Assembly (NCBI GenBank): GCA_009692185.1
Contig: SHZT01000002.1
Coordinates: 1 to 33,454 of the forward strand
Source: Gemmatimonadota bacterium
GTDB taxonomy: Bacteria; Gemmatimonadota; Gemmatimonadetes; Gemmatimonadales; GWC2-71-9
Length of the DNA stretch: 33,454 bases
Direction: 5' to 3'
This document shows positions 1 to 6,653 of this stretch, piece after piece; positions within the stretch are counted from its first letter, which is position 1, and each line of letters starts with the position of its first letter. The position numbers were made by a program, and so were the translations under genes. Under the pieces are notes generated by a model, which worked only from the letters and a program-made list of their open reading frames with translations, did no database searches and was not told where the DNA came from.

Positions 1-2
1 AC

Positions 3-73
3 TGGCCCCTCGTCCAACGGCAGGACAGCGGACTTTGGATCCGCGAATCGTGGTTCGAATCCACGGGGGCCAA
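3..73 (+). tRNA. tRNA-Gln (anticodon UUG)
   Basis: A full cloverleaf can be drawn. The acceptor stem pairs 3-9 with 66-72 (7 of 7). The D stem pairs 12-15 with 23-26. The anticodon stem pairs 28-32 with 40-44 around the loop CTTTGGA, with anticodon TTG at 35-37. The T stem pairs 49-53 with 61-65 around the loop TTCGAAT. The discriminator base is A73. The next bases are TGG, so the 3' CCA is not encoded and must be added after transcription. It decodes CAA, and CAG by wobble. It ends 6 bases before the stop codon of the convergent gene. Confidence 0.97.
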
Positions 74-78
74 TGGTG

Positions 79-654
79 CTACTGCGTCACCGGCTTGAAG
101 GCCCGCGTCTGGTACGCAACCTCGACGTGCTTCTCTTCCGGCTCCAGGGTCAGGTGTACCGAGTTCCCCGTCAACGGCTCCGTCCACACCGTGGACCACG
201 CCGCCTTTCCCGCGGCGGCCGCATCGCAGAAGGCCACCGTGGGATCGTCGTGCCGGCGCGTTTCCTGCGGCTTGATCGAGGGATTCAGGCGTTGCACGAA
301 CGTCCGGAATTTCTGAAACACGGTCTCGCAGTCTGATCCGTCTCCGTACGACGCGCTGTACACTCCCTTGACCAGGCCCTTGGCGCGGTCGAGGTAGAAC
401 AGCGCCAGCACCGACTTGGCCAGGACATTGTCCTTGTAGACAATCACCCGCACGCTGTCGGGCATGACCTGATCCATGAGCGGTTCGCCGTAGGCGTTCA
501 GCACGTCCTTGCCGGTCGCGCCCCAGTTCATGGCCAGGAAACCCGAGATGCCCGCGCTGGGAGACGCGGGGTTGGCCGCCGGCTGCTGGGCCGCGAGGGG
601 AGAAGCAAATGCGGCCATCAGGCCGACCACACCGACGCGCGTGCTCAATTCCAT
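79..654 (-). CDS. Secreted protein of unknown function
   Basis: 191 residues from an ATG at 654 that overlaps the end of the threonine ammonia-lyase gene by 10 bases, which suggests translational coupling. The N-terminus is a good Sec signal peptide: Arg at position 6, a hydrophobic core, and an Ala-rich end before AQQ, so cleavage is likely near residue 22. The mature part begins with a Pro/Ala-rich stretch and then a segment reading NWGATGKDVLNAYGEP, a WG...V...GEP pattern common in small exported proteins where it pairs with a beta-rich fold. Two cysteines (in DCETVF and AFCDAA) could form a disulfide outside the cytoplasm. I do not recognise a family and assign no function. A longer reading frame continues upstream, but it only overlaps the neighbour and lacks a signal peptide. 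Confidence 0.75.
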   Translation of the reverse strand: MELSTRVGVVGLMAAFASPLAAQQPAANPASPSAGISGFLAMNWGATGKDVLNAYGEPLMDQVMPDSVRVIVYKDNVLAKSVLALFYLDRAKGLVKGVYSASYGDGSDCETVFQKFRTFVQRLNPSIKPQETRRHDDPTVAFCDAAAAGKAAWSTVWTEPLTGNSVHLTLEPEEKHVEVAYQTRAFKPVTQ

Positions 655-1628
655 TTCATGCCCCGCAACCGCTCGAGGTTCACGTTCCCACCTGACAGGA
701 TCGCCACGACCTTCGCGCCCTTCGGCGCATCCACCAGGCCGGCCAGCAGGGCCGCGACCGATGCCGCCGCCGCTCCCTCCACGACCAGCTTGCTGTAGTG
801 CATGACCCAGAGCATAGCGTCGAACATCGCTTCGTCCGGAAGTGTGACCACCTTCTCCACGCAGGCCTGGACCGCCCGGAACGTGTGCTCCCCGACCCGC
901 TTCACCTTGAGTCCGTCGATCACGCAATCGAGCCGATCCAGGGTGACGACCTTGCCCTCCGCAATGCTCCGCTGCATGGCCGGGGCGCCGGAGGACTCGA
1001 CCCCGATGATCCGGATATCGGGATTCAGGCCCTTGAGGGCCATGGAGACCCCCGCGATCAGGCCGCCGCCGCCGATGGGCACCACCACGACGTCAACCTC
1101 GGGCCAGTCATCGTGGATCTCGAGGCCCACGGTTCCCTGCCCCGCAATGAGTTCCAGGTCGTCGAACGGGTGGACATACGTAAGTCCCTGCTCCGCGACC
1201 AGTTGTTTCGCCTTTTCGTTGGCCTCGTCCCACATCGTCCCGTGCAGGACGACCTCCGCCCCATACCCCCTGGTCGCGTCGATCTTGGATGGCGTGGCGT
1301 TCTCGGCCATCACCACCACCGCGCGGATCTTGTGGATGGCCGCGGCGAGCGCGACCCCCTGGGCGTGGTTGCCGGCCGATGAACACACGACGCCCCGCCG
1401 TTTCTGCTCGTCGGTCAGGCGAGGCAGCTTGTTCAGCGGGCCGCGGAACTTGTAGGACCCCACGCGCTGGAAGATCTCCGCCTTGAACCGGACATCGAAC
1501 CCGGTCAGGCGCGAGAGCGTCCGGGAACCCAGCAAGGGGGTGTGATAAGCGTGTTGGGAGACGTAGCGCCGGGCGTCCTCGAAGGCCGCCAGCGGCAGTG
1601 GAATGGTGGCAGGGGAAACGGTGCTCAT
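645..1628 (-). CDS. ilvA: Threonine ammonia-lyase (threonine/serine dehydratase), short form
   Basis: 327 residues. A PLP fold-type II enzyme that deaminates L-threonine to 2-oxobutanoate, the entry step of isoleucine synthesis or of threonine catabolism. The PLP lysine is K60 in GSYKFRGP. The substrate loop SSAGNHAQG is at about 83-91, the phosphate-binding tetraglycine at 186-189 (PIGGGGLIAG), and the late LSGGN motif near the C-terminus. There is no C-terminal ACT-like regulatory domain, so it resembles the short TdcB/serine-racemase-like forms more than the long feedback-inhibited IlvA. The choice between threonine dehydratase and serine racemase cannot be made from sequence alone. The start is the ATG at 1628. 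Its stop overlaps the start of the downstream secreted protein. The symbol ilvA is used in the broad sense. Confidence 0.9.
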   Translation of the reverse strand: MSTVSPATIPLPLAAFEDARRYVSQHAYHTPLLGSRTLSRLTGFDVRFKAEIFQRVGSYKFRGPLNKLPRLTDEQKRRGVVCSSAGNHAQGVALAAAIHKIRAVVVMAENATPSKIDATRGYGAEVVLHGTMWDEANEKAKQLVAEQGLTYVHPFDDLELIAGQGTVGLEIHDDWPEVDVVVVPIGGGGLIAGVSMALKGLNPDIRIIGVESSGAPAMQRSIAEGKVVTLDRLDCVIDGLKVKRVGEHTFRAVQACVEKVVTLPDEAMFDAMLWVMHYSKLVVEGAAAASVAALLAGLVDAPKGAKVVAILSGGNVNLERLRGMKWN

Positions 1629-1685
1629 TCAGCCTCGGGGGCAGCGGCGGCGCGTAAGGTGGCGGGGCCCGCCGCTGAACGGAAG

Positions 1686-1698
1686 GCCCCGCCGGGGC
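1686..1698 (-). terminator. GC-rich hairpin after the lipoprotein gene, possible terminator
   Basis: GCCCC (1686-1690) and GGGGC (1694-1698) form a 5-bp stem with a 3-base loop, directly downstream of the lipoprotein stop in the direction of transcription. A second GC-rich inverted repeat lies slightly further on. There is no T-run, so this is at best a weak or Rho-assisted terminator, and it may simply be a chance hairpin in GC-rich DNA. Confidence 0.2.
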
Positions 1699-1700
1699 GG

Positions 1701-2135
1701 CTACCCGTTGGTGTACACGTCGCTCTGGAGGAACAGCACGAGCTTGTTGGTCATGTAGTCAACGCCTTCCCACGCGCCATCGGCTTCCCACGAAATCCGC
1801 TGGCTTCCGCAGTCCCAGAGGGCCAGGTTGTCCCCCTGCACGATCACGAACCCATCCAGCGTTGGCCGCTGGTCCCCGGCGCAGAGCGCCTTGGCGGCGT
1901 CGATTTCGTTGTCCCACCGGCCCTTTACGTTCGCGACCGTCACGACCCGTGCGAGGCGGATGCGCTGTCTTGCCCGTTGGGCCATGACGACGTGCTCGCG
2001 CCGGGATCCCCCGGCGATCACCGCGATCGTCTGGTAGTGGGTCGTCTTGAATCGGGGGTCCACCCGCTCGCTGGGCTTGGGAGCGCAACCCATTCCCGCC
2101 GCCACCGCCACTAACAGCACCGTTGCCGACCGCAT
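1701..2135 (-). CDS. Small lipoprotein of unknown function
   Basis: 144 residues from an ATG at 2135 with a good ribosome-binding site (GAGGTG ending four bases before the ATG). The N-terminus MRSATVLLVAVAAGMGC is a lipoprotein signal with its lipobox cysteine at C17, so the mature protein should be acylated and membrane anchored. After the cysteine comes a Pro/Lys/Ser linker and a segment PRFKTTHYQTIAVI, a start seen in several small envelope lipoproteins. Two later cysteines (ALCAGD, LWDCGS) may pair in the periplasm. I do not recognise the family. It is transcribed divergently from prs; the 148-base gap between them must hold both promoters. The next gene on the same strand, the ammonia-lyase, starts 72 bases downstream. 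Confidence 0.72.
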   Translation of the reverse strand: MRSATVLLVAVAAGMGCAPKPSERVDPRFKTTHYQTIAVIAGGSRREHVVMAQRARQRIRLARVVTVANVKGRWDNEIDAAKALCAGDQRPTLDGFVIVQGDNLALWDCGSQRISWEADGAWEGVDYMTNKLVLFLQSDVYTNG

Positions 2136-2283
2136 ATCACACCTCGAATCCGGTTTTTTCAGAATCGCCCGGCCGCCGTGGGGCGGCACAAACGTTCAGA
2201 CCCCGGCGGGCCCCCCGGTGTTCCCGGCAACTCGCGGGGTGACTTGGCTTAACCGCCTGAGCCCGCTACTTTTGAGGGCTTTT

Positions 2284-3237
2284 ATGGCTGACGTCTCCCT
2301 CGCGCGCAGTGAAATGCTCCTCTTGGCGGGCACGGCCAACCGGCCGCTCGCCGAGGCGATTGCCAGTCACCTGGAGCGGCCGCTCTGCCGGGTAACAATT
2401 CGGCGCTTCGCCGACGGGGAAATATTCGTCCGGATCGACGAGAACGTCCGGGGCCGTGACGTGTTCATTTTCCAGTCCACGAACCCGCCGGCCGAGAACA
2501 TGTTGGAGCTGCTGATCCTGATCGACGCGGCCAAGCGGGCCAGCGCGGCGCGGGTCACGGTGGTGATCCCGTATTTCGGGTATGCGCGGCAGGACCGCAA
2601 GGACCAGCCGCGGGTGGCCATCAGCGCGAAGCTCATGGCCAACCTGGTGACGAAGGCCGGGGCGGACCGGGTGATGGCGGTGGATTTCCACCAGCACCAG
2701 CTCCAGGGGTTCTTCGATATCCCGGTGGATCACATGTACGCCGCGCCGGTGTTCGTCCAGCACTACCGGCAAAAGGCGCTGAAGGACCTGGTGGTGGTGG
2801 CGCCGGACGTAGGCGGCGCGAAGATGGCGCGCGGGTTCGCCAAGCGGCTGAACGCCTCGCTCGCGATCATCGACAAGCGCCGGCCATCAGCCAACATCGC
2901 CGAGGTAGTGAACGTGGTCGGCGAAGTCGGCGACCGGGATTGTTTGATCGTCGACGACCTGATCGACACGGCGGGGACCGCCGCCGAGGCGATCATGGCG
3001 TTGAAGCGGCTGGGGGCGAAAGATGTGTTCGTGTGCGCTTCGCACGCGCTCCTGTCGGGACCGGCGGTCGATCGGCTCATGGCGTCGGGCGTGACCGAGG
3101 TGGCGGTGACAAACACGGTGCTCCTGCCGTCGTCCAAGGTGTTCGACCAGCTCAAGGTGCTATCCATTGCGCCGCTGCTGGCGCAGGCGATTCGCTATAC
3201 GCATTCCGACCAGTCTGTCAGTTCGTTGTTTGATTGA
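2284..3237 (+). CDS. prs: Ribose-phosphate pyrophosphokinase (PRPP synthase)
   Basis: 317 residues, the usual length for class I PRPP synthases. It makes 5-phosphoribosyl diphosphate from ribose 5-phosphate and ATP, feeding purine, pyrimidine, histidine, tryptophan and NAD synthesis. The flexible-loop motif ARQDRK is at 101-106, the metal/ATP region around VDFHQHQLQGFFDIP at about 133-147, and the PRPP-binding loop DDLIDTAGT at 224-232. The ATG at 2284 is chosen because GAGGG lies at 2274-2278; the open frame extends upstream but that part is not conserved. A weak promoter-like pair (TTGGCT 2244-2249, 17 bases, TACTTT 2267-2272) would give a very short leader, but it is too poor to list separately. 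It starts the plus-strand ribosomal/translation cluster; rplY follows 42 bases later. Confidence 0.96.
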   Translation: MADVSLARSEMLLLAGTANRPLAEAIASHLERPLCRVTIRRFADGEIFVRIDENVRGRDVFIFQSTNPPAENMLELLILIDAAKRASAARVTVVIPYFGYARQDRKDQPRVAISAKLMANLVTKAGADRVMAVDFHQHQLQGFFDIPVDHMYAAPVFVQHYRQKALKDLVVVAPDVGGAKMARGFAKRLNASLAIIDKRRPSANIAEVVNVVGEVGDRDCLIVDDLIDTAGTAAEAIMALKRLGAKDVFVCASHALLSGPAVDRLMASGVTEVAVTNTVLLPSSKVFDQLKVLSIAPLLAQAIRYTHSDQSVSSLFD

Positions 3238-3240
3238 ACG

Positions 3241-3264
3241 ACGGCATGACGGCATAACGGCATA
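3241..3264 (+). repeat. Three tandem octamers ACGGCATR between prs and rplY
   Basis: Three head-to-tail copies of an 8-base unit: ACGGCATG (3241-3248), ACGGCATA (3249-3256) and ACGGCATA (3257-3264). They fill most of the 42-base gap between prs and rplY and are followed by GGGGAACGAAC, which could act as the rplY ribosome-binding region. The pattern is direct and exact; its meaning is unknown. Similar 8-base periodic stretches are at 12188 and 22475. Confidence 0.85.
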
Positions 3265-3279
3265 GGGGAACGAACAGCT

Positions 3280-4038
3280 ATGGCACACAAGGTTGCGATT
3301 TCCGCAGAGCGGCGCGTCGCCAAGGGCAAGGGCGGAGCGCGGCAACTTCGGCTGCAGGGGAAGGTCCCGGCGGTCATCTACGGACACGGCCGCGAGCCGG
3401 AGAACCTCGCCCTGTCACTCGGTGAGCTGGAAAAGGCGCTGGTGGGCGTGGCGGCCGAAAGCACCGTGATCGACCTGTCGGTCGAGGGGACCGCGGTCAA
3501 GACGCTCATTCGCGAAATTCAGCGCCACCCGGTGCGCACCAAGATCATTCACGTCGATTTCTACGAGATCCACGCCGGCGAGAAGATCACGCTGGCGATT
3601 CCGGTGCTGCTCGTCGGAACGCCCGAGGGCGTGAAGAACGGCGGCGGCGTGCTGGACCAGGTGCTCCGCGAGGTGCAGATCCTGGTGGACCCGGCGAACA
3701 TTCCCGAGCACATCACCGCCGACGTGACGGCGCTGATCATCGGCCGGTCGCTGCACGTCCGCGACCTCAAGTTCGAGGGCGGCACGATCATCACCGACGG
3801 TGACAGCACGCTCTGCACCGTGGTGGCGCCGCGGGCGGAAGAAGTGACCGCTCCGGTCCCGGGCGCGATCGACGTGGCGGAACCCGAGCTTATCCGGAAG
3901 CCAAAGGACGAGGAAGAAGGCGAAGAGGGCGAGGCCGAAGCCGAAGGCGGGAAGCCCAAGGCCGAAGCCGCGAAGCCCAAGCCAGAAGGAAAGAAAGAAG
4001 GGGCCCGGGAAGCCAAGAAAGAACCCAAGAAGGCCTAG
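3280..4038 (+). CDS. rplY: 50S ribosomal protein L25, long Ctc/TL5 form
   Basis: 252 residues. The N-terminal L25 domain (about 1-90) binds 5S rRNA. The C-terminal beta-rich TL5/Ctc domain (about 95-190) has typical stretches such as IPVLLVGTPEGVKNGGG and LDQVLREVQI. From about residue 205 the chain becomes an acidic then Lys/Ala/Glu/Pro-rich low-complexity tail ending in KKEPKKA, longer than in the E. coli protein, which has only the first domain. The ATG at 3280 starts the conserved MAHKVAISAERR segment. It is the usual upstream partner of pth, and its last codons (AAGAAGG at 4027-4033) also supply the only Shine-Dalgarno-like sequence for pth. The stop is TAG at 4036-4038. Confidence 0.95.
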   Translation: MAHKVAISAERRVAKGKGGARQLRLQGKVPAVIYGHGREPENLALSLGELEKALVGVAAESTVIDLSVEGTAVKTLIREIQRHPVRTKIIHVDFYEIHAGEKITLAIPVLLVGTPEGVKNGGGVLDQVLREVQILVDPANIPEHITADVTALIIGRSLHVRDLKFEGGTIITDGDSTLCTVVAPRAEEVTAPVPGAIDVAEPELIRKPKDEEEGEEGEAEAEGGKPKAEAAKPKPEGKKEGAREAKKEPKKA

Positions 4039-4041
4039 CCC

Positions 4042-4620
4042 CTGCGCGTCGTCGTCGGGCTGGGCAACCCGGGCCGGAAGTACGCGCGAACCCGGCACAA
4101 CGCCGGGTTCCTGCTGGCCGACGCGCTGGTGGCCCGCTGGAAGCTGGCCCCGGAAAAACTGGCCGCCGGGGCCGACGCGTTCAGCGGGTCGTTTGGGGCG
4201 GAGCGGCTGGTCGTGCTGAAGCCGACGACCTTCATGAACAACAGCGGCAATGCGCTGGCCTTCCTGGCGTACACGAACCTCGACCCCGCCCGCGATCTTC
4301 TCGTCATTTCCGACGACTTCGCCATTCCACTGGGCACGTTTCGCCTGCGGCATTCGGGCTCCGCAGGCGGTCACAACGGGCTGGCGAGTGTCGAGCAGGC
4401 CCTGGGCTCGAATCAGTATCCTCGCCTCCGGGTGGGGGTGGGGCCGCTGCCGGCCGGTCTCCGCGATTGGGCCGAATTCGTGCTCGCGCCCTGGGCCCCC
4501 GATGAAGAACGCGTCGTGGACGACCTGTTGCCCGTGATGGCCGACGCGGTAGAGTGCTGGGTCGAGCACGGGATCGAGACCGCCATGACCCGCTTCAATC
4601 GCAAGGTGCCCCCAGGTTAG
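4042..4620 (+). CDS. pth: Peptidyl-tRNA hydrolase, apparent CTG start
   Basis: 192 residues if begun at the CTG at 4042. It frees tRNA from drop-off peptidyl-tRNA. The conserved N-terminus VGLGNPGRKYARTRHNAG is present, with the catalytic histidine H19 in RHN, the MNNSG segment at 65-69, the aspartate pair D91/D92 before FAIPLG, and the GSAGGHNGL motif. The only ATG/GTG/TTG in frame near the 5' end (GTG at 4129) would remove the catalytic His and the whole first strand, so it cannot be the real start. Upstream of CTG the frame has only CCC and then the rplY stop TAG. AAGAAGG at 4027-4033 is spaced 8 bases from the CTG. The frame is the same as that of rplY, so rare TAG readthrough is a formal alternative. 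Confidence 0.9.
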   Translation: MRVVVGLGNPGRKYARTRHNAGFLLADALVARWKLAPEKLAAGADAFSGSFGAERLVVLKPTTFMNNSGNALAFLAYTNLDPARDLLVISDDFAIPLGTFRLRHSGSAGGHNGLASVEQALGSNQYPRLRVGVGPLPAGLRDWAEFVLAPWAPDEERVVDDLLPVMADAVECWVEHGIETAMTRFNRKVPPG

Positions 4621-4693
4621 ATTGTGGGCACTACATGTCCCCTACTCCGCTCCACACCAGGGCGGGGTCGCCACACGACCAAAGGGAGGTGTC

Positions 4694-5056
4694 ATGACTC
4701 GTCGTTACGAGATCGTCTACATTTTCGATGGCGCACTTTCGGAGGAGCAGGTGACCGGGCACTTGACCCGTCTCCATGCCCTGCTCGCCGCTCCGGACAA
4801 CCTCGAACCGGTTACCCAAGTCAGCCACTGGGGCAAGCGACAGCTGGCGTTCCGCATCAAGCGGCACGACACCGGCTATTACGCGGTCGTGCAGTTCAAG
4901 ACCAAGCCCACGCAGCTGGTCGAATTCGAGCGCGCGGTGAAGCTGGAAGAATCAGTCATTCGCCACATGCTGGTGGAGAACGAAGGCGAAGCCCCGCGGG
5001 CTCCAGTGGCCGCCCGCACAACCGATGACAACGGCGATGGGGACGGTGACGAATGA
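4694..5056 (+). CDS. rpsF: 30S ribosomal protein S6
   Basis: 120 residues starting [20 protein letters not shown], the classic S6 opening strand. The ATG at 4694 follows an excellent ribosome-binding site, AAAGGGAGG at 4681-4689. S6 pairs with S18 in the platform of the small subunit, and the partner gene rpsR overlaps it by four bases (ATGA at 5053-5056). The C-terminal tail after residue 100 is acidic ([10 protein letters not shown]), as in many S6 proteins. The 73-base leader after pth could hold the S6:S18 autoregulatory RNA hairpin known upstream of rpsF in many bacteria, but I could not draw the conserved motif with confidence. Confidence 0.96.
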   Translation: MTRRYEIVYIFDGALSEEQVTGHLTRLHALLAAPDNLEPVTQVSHWGKRQLAFRIKRHDTGYYAVVQFKTKPTQLVEFERAVKLEESVIRHMLVENEGEAPRAPVAARTTDDNGDGDGDE

Positions 5057-5274
5057 GACGGACCCGAAAGACCTGCCCGGTATGCGAATCCGGCGTTCGC
5101 GTAGTGGACTACAAAGACGAACGGACGCTGTCCCGCTTCACGACTGAGCGTGGCAAGATTCTCCCCAGCCGGCTGTCCGGCATGTGCGCCCGGCACCAGC
5201 GCATGGTGTCGGTCGCGGTGAAGCGCGCCCGCCAGATCGCGCTGCTGCCGTTCATCCGGGGGTACACCCGTTAA
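5053..5274 (+). CDS. rpsR: 30S ribosomal protein S18, zinc-binding form
   Basis: 73 residues, the usual S18 length. The sequence has the conserved core [25 protein letters not shown] followed by a short RNA-binding tail. It carries CPVC (C8 and C11) plus a later Cys and His in MCARHQ, the zinc-ribbon (C+) version of the protein. The ATG at 5053 lies inside the end of rpsF as ATGA, so the two partners are translationally coupled. The stop TAA is at 5272-5274. Confidence 0.96.
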   Translation: MRRTRKTCPVCESGVRVVDYKDERTLSRFTTERGKILPSRLSGMCARHQRMVSVAVKRARQIALLPFIRGYTR

Positions 5275-5371
5275 GCCCGCCGGCGGCATCGGCCGGCTGG
5301 CGCTGGCCACGGCGGCGTTCGCGCTCTTCGCGCCGCTGCCGCTCCTGACGTTCCCGCTCGCGGCGCTGCTC

Positions 5372-6205
5372 ATGGCGACGCCGTCGCGGGGCCGCGCCGA
5401 ACTCATCACCGGGGTCCTGGCCGCTGCGACCAGCATCGCGTGGATGCTGTTGCCCGGCCCCCTGCCCGAGCAGATGGTCCGCGCGGCACTGGTGTTCGCC
5501 ACGGTGACGTTTGTCGGGTTGACGCTAGTATCACGCCTGTCCTTCACCCACCGGTCGCTCCTCGCGCTCGGCGTGGCGGTCGCAGGCATCGCCTTGTTGT
5601 TCGGCCTGCTGGGCTGGTCGTGGGACGAGGTGACCTGGTGGGTGCGGTCCCGCACGAGTTACGCGACGCGCCTGGCGGTCAGTGGTCTCCGGGTCGCAGC
5701 ACGGGCGGAAGATTCGCCCGCGCTCGGCCAGCAATTCGACGCCTGGATCGCCACAAGTTCGGACATCGCGTCATCCTTTTTCCCGGCGCTGGTCGCCCTC
5801 GAAATGTTCCTGGGAATGGCGCTGGCCACCACGCTGTACCACCGGATCTCACGCGCTCCCCGCGGCAAGCCCCTGGGACGGCTCCGGGAGTTCCGGTTCT
5901 CCGAGCATCTCGGCTGGCTGGCGGTGATTCCGCTGGTCATTGTGCTCCTGCCGCGGCTCGCGGTATTGAAGCTGGCGGCGTCCAACCTCCTGCTCGTCAC
6001 CGGGGCGCTGTACGCGCTCCGGGGGATTGCCGTAGCAGTGGCCGGAGCCGCGCTGGCCGGTAGTGGACCGCTCACCGCGGTGTTCGCCGTGGTGACGGGG
6101 TTTTTCCTGTTGCCCGTGGTACTCGGCGGCGCCGTGCTGCTGGGAGTGCTTGACGCGGGCGTGGACCTGAGACGGCGGTGGACACAGCCGCCGGCGAGTG
6201 ACTGA
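5372..6205 (+). CDS. DUF2232-type integral membrane protein, true start uncertain
   Basis: 277 residues from the ATG at 5372. At least five hydrophobic spans are visible, including AALVFATVTFVGLTLV, LLALGVAVAGIALLFGLLGW, a span after residue 135, LAVIPLVIVLLPRLAVL and the two C-terminal spans. The PLGRLREFRFSEHLGW segment and the ending VVLGGAVLLGVLDAGVDLRRRW are what I associate with DUF2232/YybS-like proteins, which often sit between rpsR and rplI. The frame stays open upstream to 5222 and encodes one more strong membrane helix (5297-5371), but that stretch has no ATG, GTG or TTG. The real protein therefore probably starts at a non-standard codon, CTG at 5297 or 5303 being candidates. Function unknown. 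It ends two bases before the ATG of rplI. Confidence 0.82.
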   Translation: MATPSRGRAELITGVLAAATSIAWMLLPGPLPEQMVRAALVFATVTFVGLTLVSRLSFTHRSLLALGVAVAGIALLFGLLGWSWDEVTWWVRSRTSYATRLAVSGLRVAARAEDSPALGQQFDAWIATSSDIASSFFPALVALEMFLGMALATTLYHRISRAPRGKPLGRLREFRFSEHLGWLAVIPLVIVLLPRLAVLKLAASNLLLVTGALYALRGIAVAVAGAALAGSGPLTAVFAVVTGFFLLPVVLGGAVLLGVLDAGVDLRRRWTQPPASD

Positions 6206-6207
6206 CC

Positions 6208-6651
6208 ATGGATATCATCCTGAAGGCCGACGTGACGCACCTGGGCAAGGCGGGCGATGTCCTGAAGGTGAAGGACGGCTACGCCCGTAACTACCTGATC
6301 CCCCGCGGACTCGCCAACGAGGCGACCGAAACGGCCAAGCGCCTGTACAACGAAGGCGCGAAGCGCCGGGCGACGCAGGGCGCGGCCGCGCAGGCCACGG
6401 CCGAGGAACTGGCGGCCAGGCTCGGCGGCGTCGAGCTCACCTTTACCGCGAAAGCGGGCGAGGGCGACAAGCTCTTCGGCTCGGTGACCGCGGGCGACAT
6501 CGGCGCCAAGCTGGCGGAGAAGGGGTTCACCATCGACAAGCGCGACATCGAACTGGAAGAGCCGATTCGCGCCGTCGGGGCGTTCAAGGTGCCGGTGCGG
6601 CTGCATCCGGCGGTGCGGGCTGAAGTCCGGGTGTCGGTAGTTAAGGAATAG
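6208..6651 (+). CDS. rplI: 50S ribosomal protein L9
   Basis: 147 residues, the standard length. The N-terminal RNA-binding domain starts MDIILKADVTHLGKAGD and contains the signature VKDGYARNYLIPRGLA. A long connecting helix rich in Ala, Glu and Arg follows (about 42-75), and the C-terminal domain closes with VPVRLHPAVRAEVRVSVV. The ATG at 6208 comes two bases after the stop of the membrane-protein gene. The stop TAG at 6649-6651 lies two bases before the GTG of the next gene. Confidence 0.97.
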   Translation: MDIILKADVTHLGKAGDVLKVKDGYARNYLIPRGLANEATETAKRLYNEGAKRRATQGAAAQATAEELAARLGGVELTFTAKAGEGDKLFGSVTAGDIGAKLAEKGFTIDKRDIELEEPIRAVGAFKVPVRLHPAVRAEVRVSVVKE

Positions 6652-6653
6652 GG

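Noticed and set aside
2047-2283. Upstream extension of the prs frame
   Set aside because: It overlaps the divergent lipoprotein gene and its start region, is not conserved in PRPP synthases, and the ATG at 2284 has a good ribosome-binding site.
3280-4620. A natural L25-Pth fusion through TAG readthrough
   Set aside because: In frame, but a Shine-Dalgarno at the right distance from CTG and the pattern of CTG starts elsewhere make independent initiation simpler. Kept as an alternative only.
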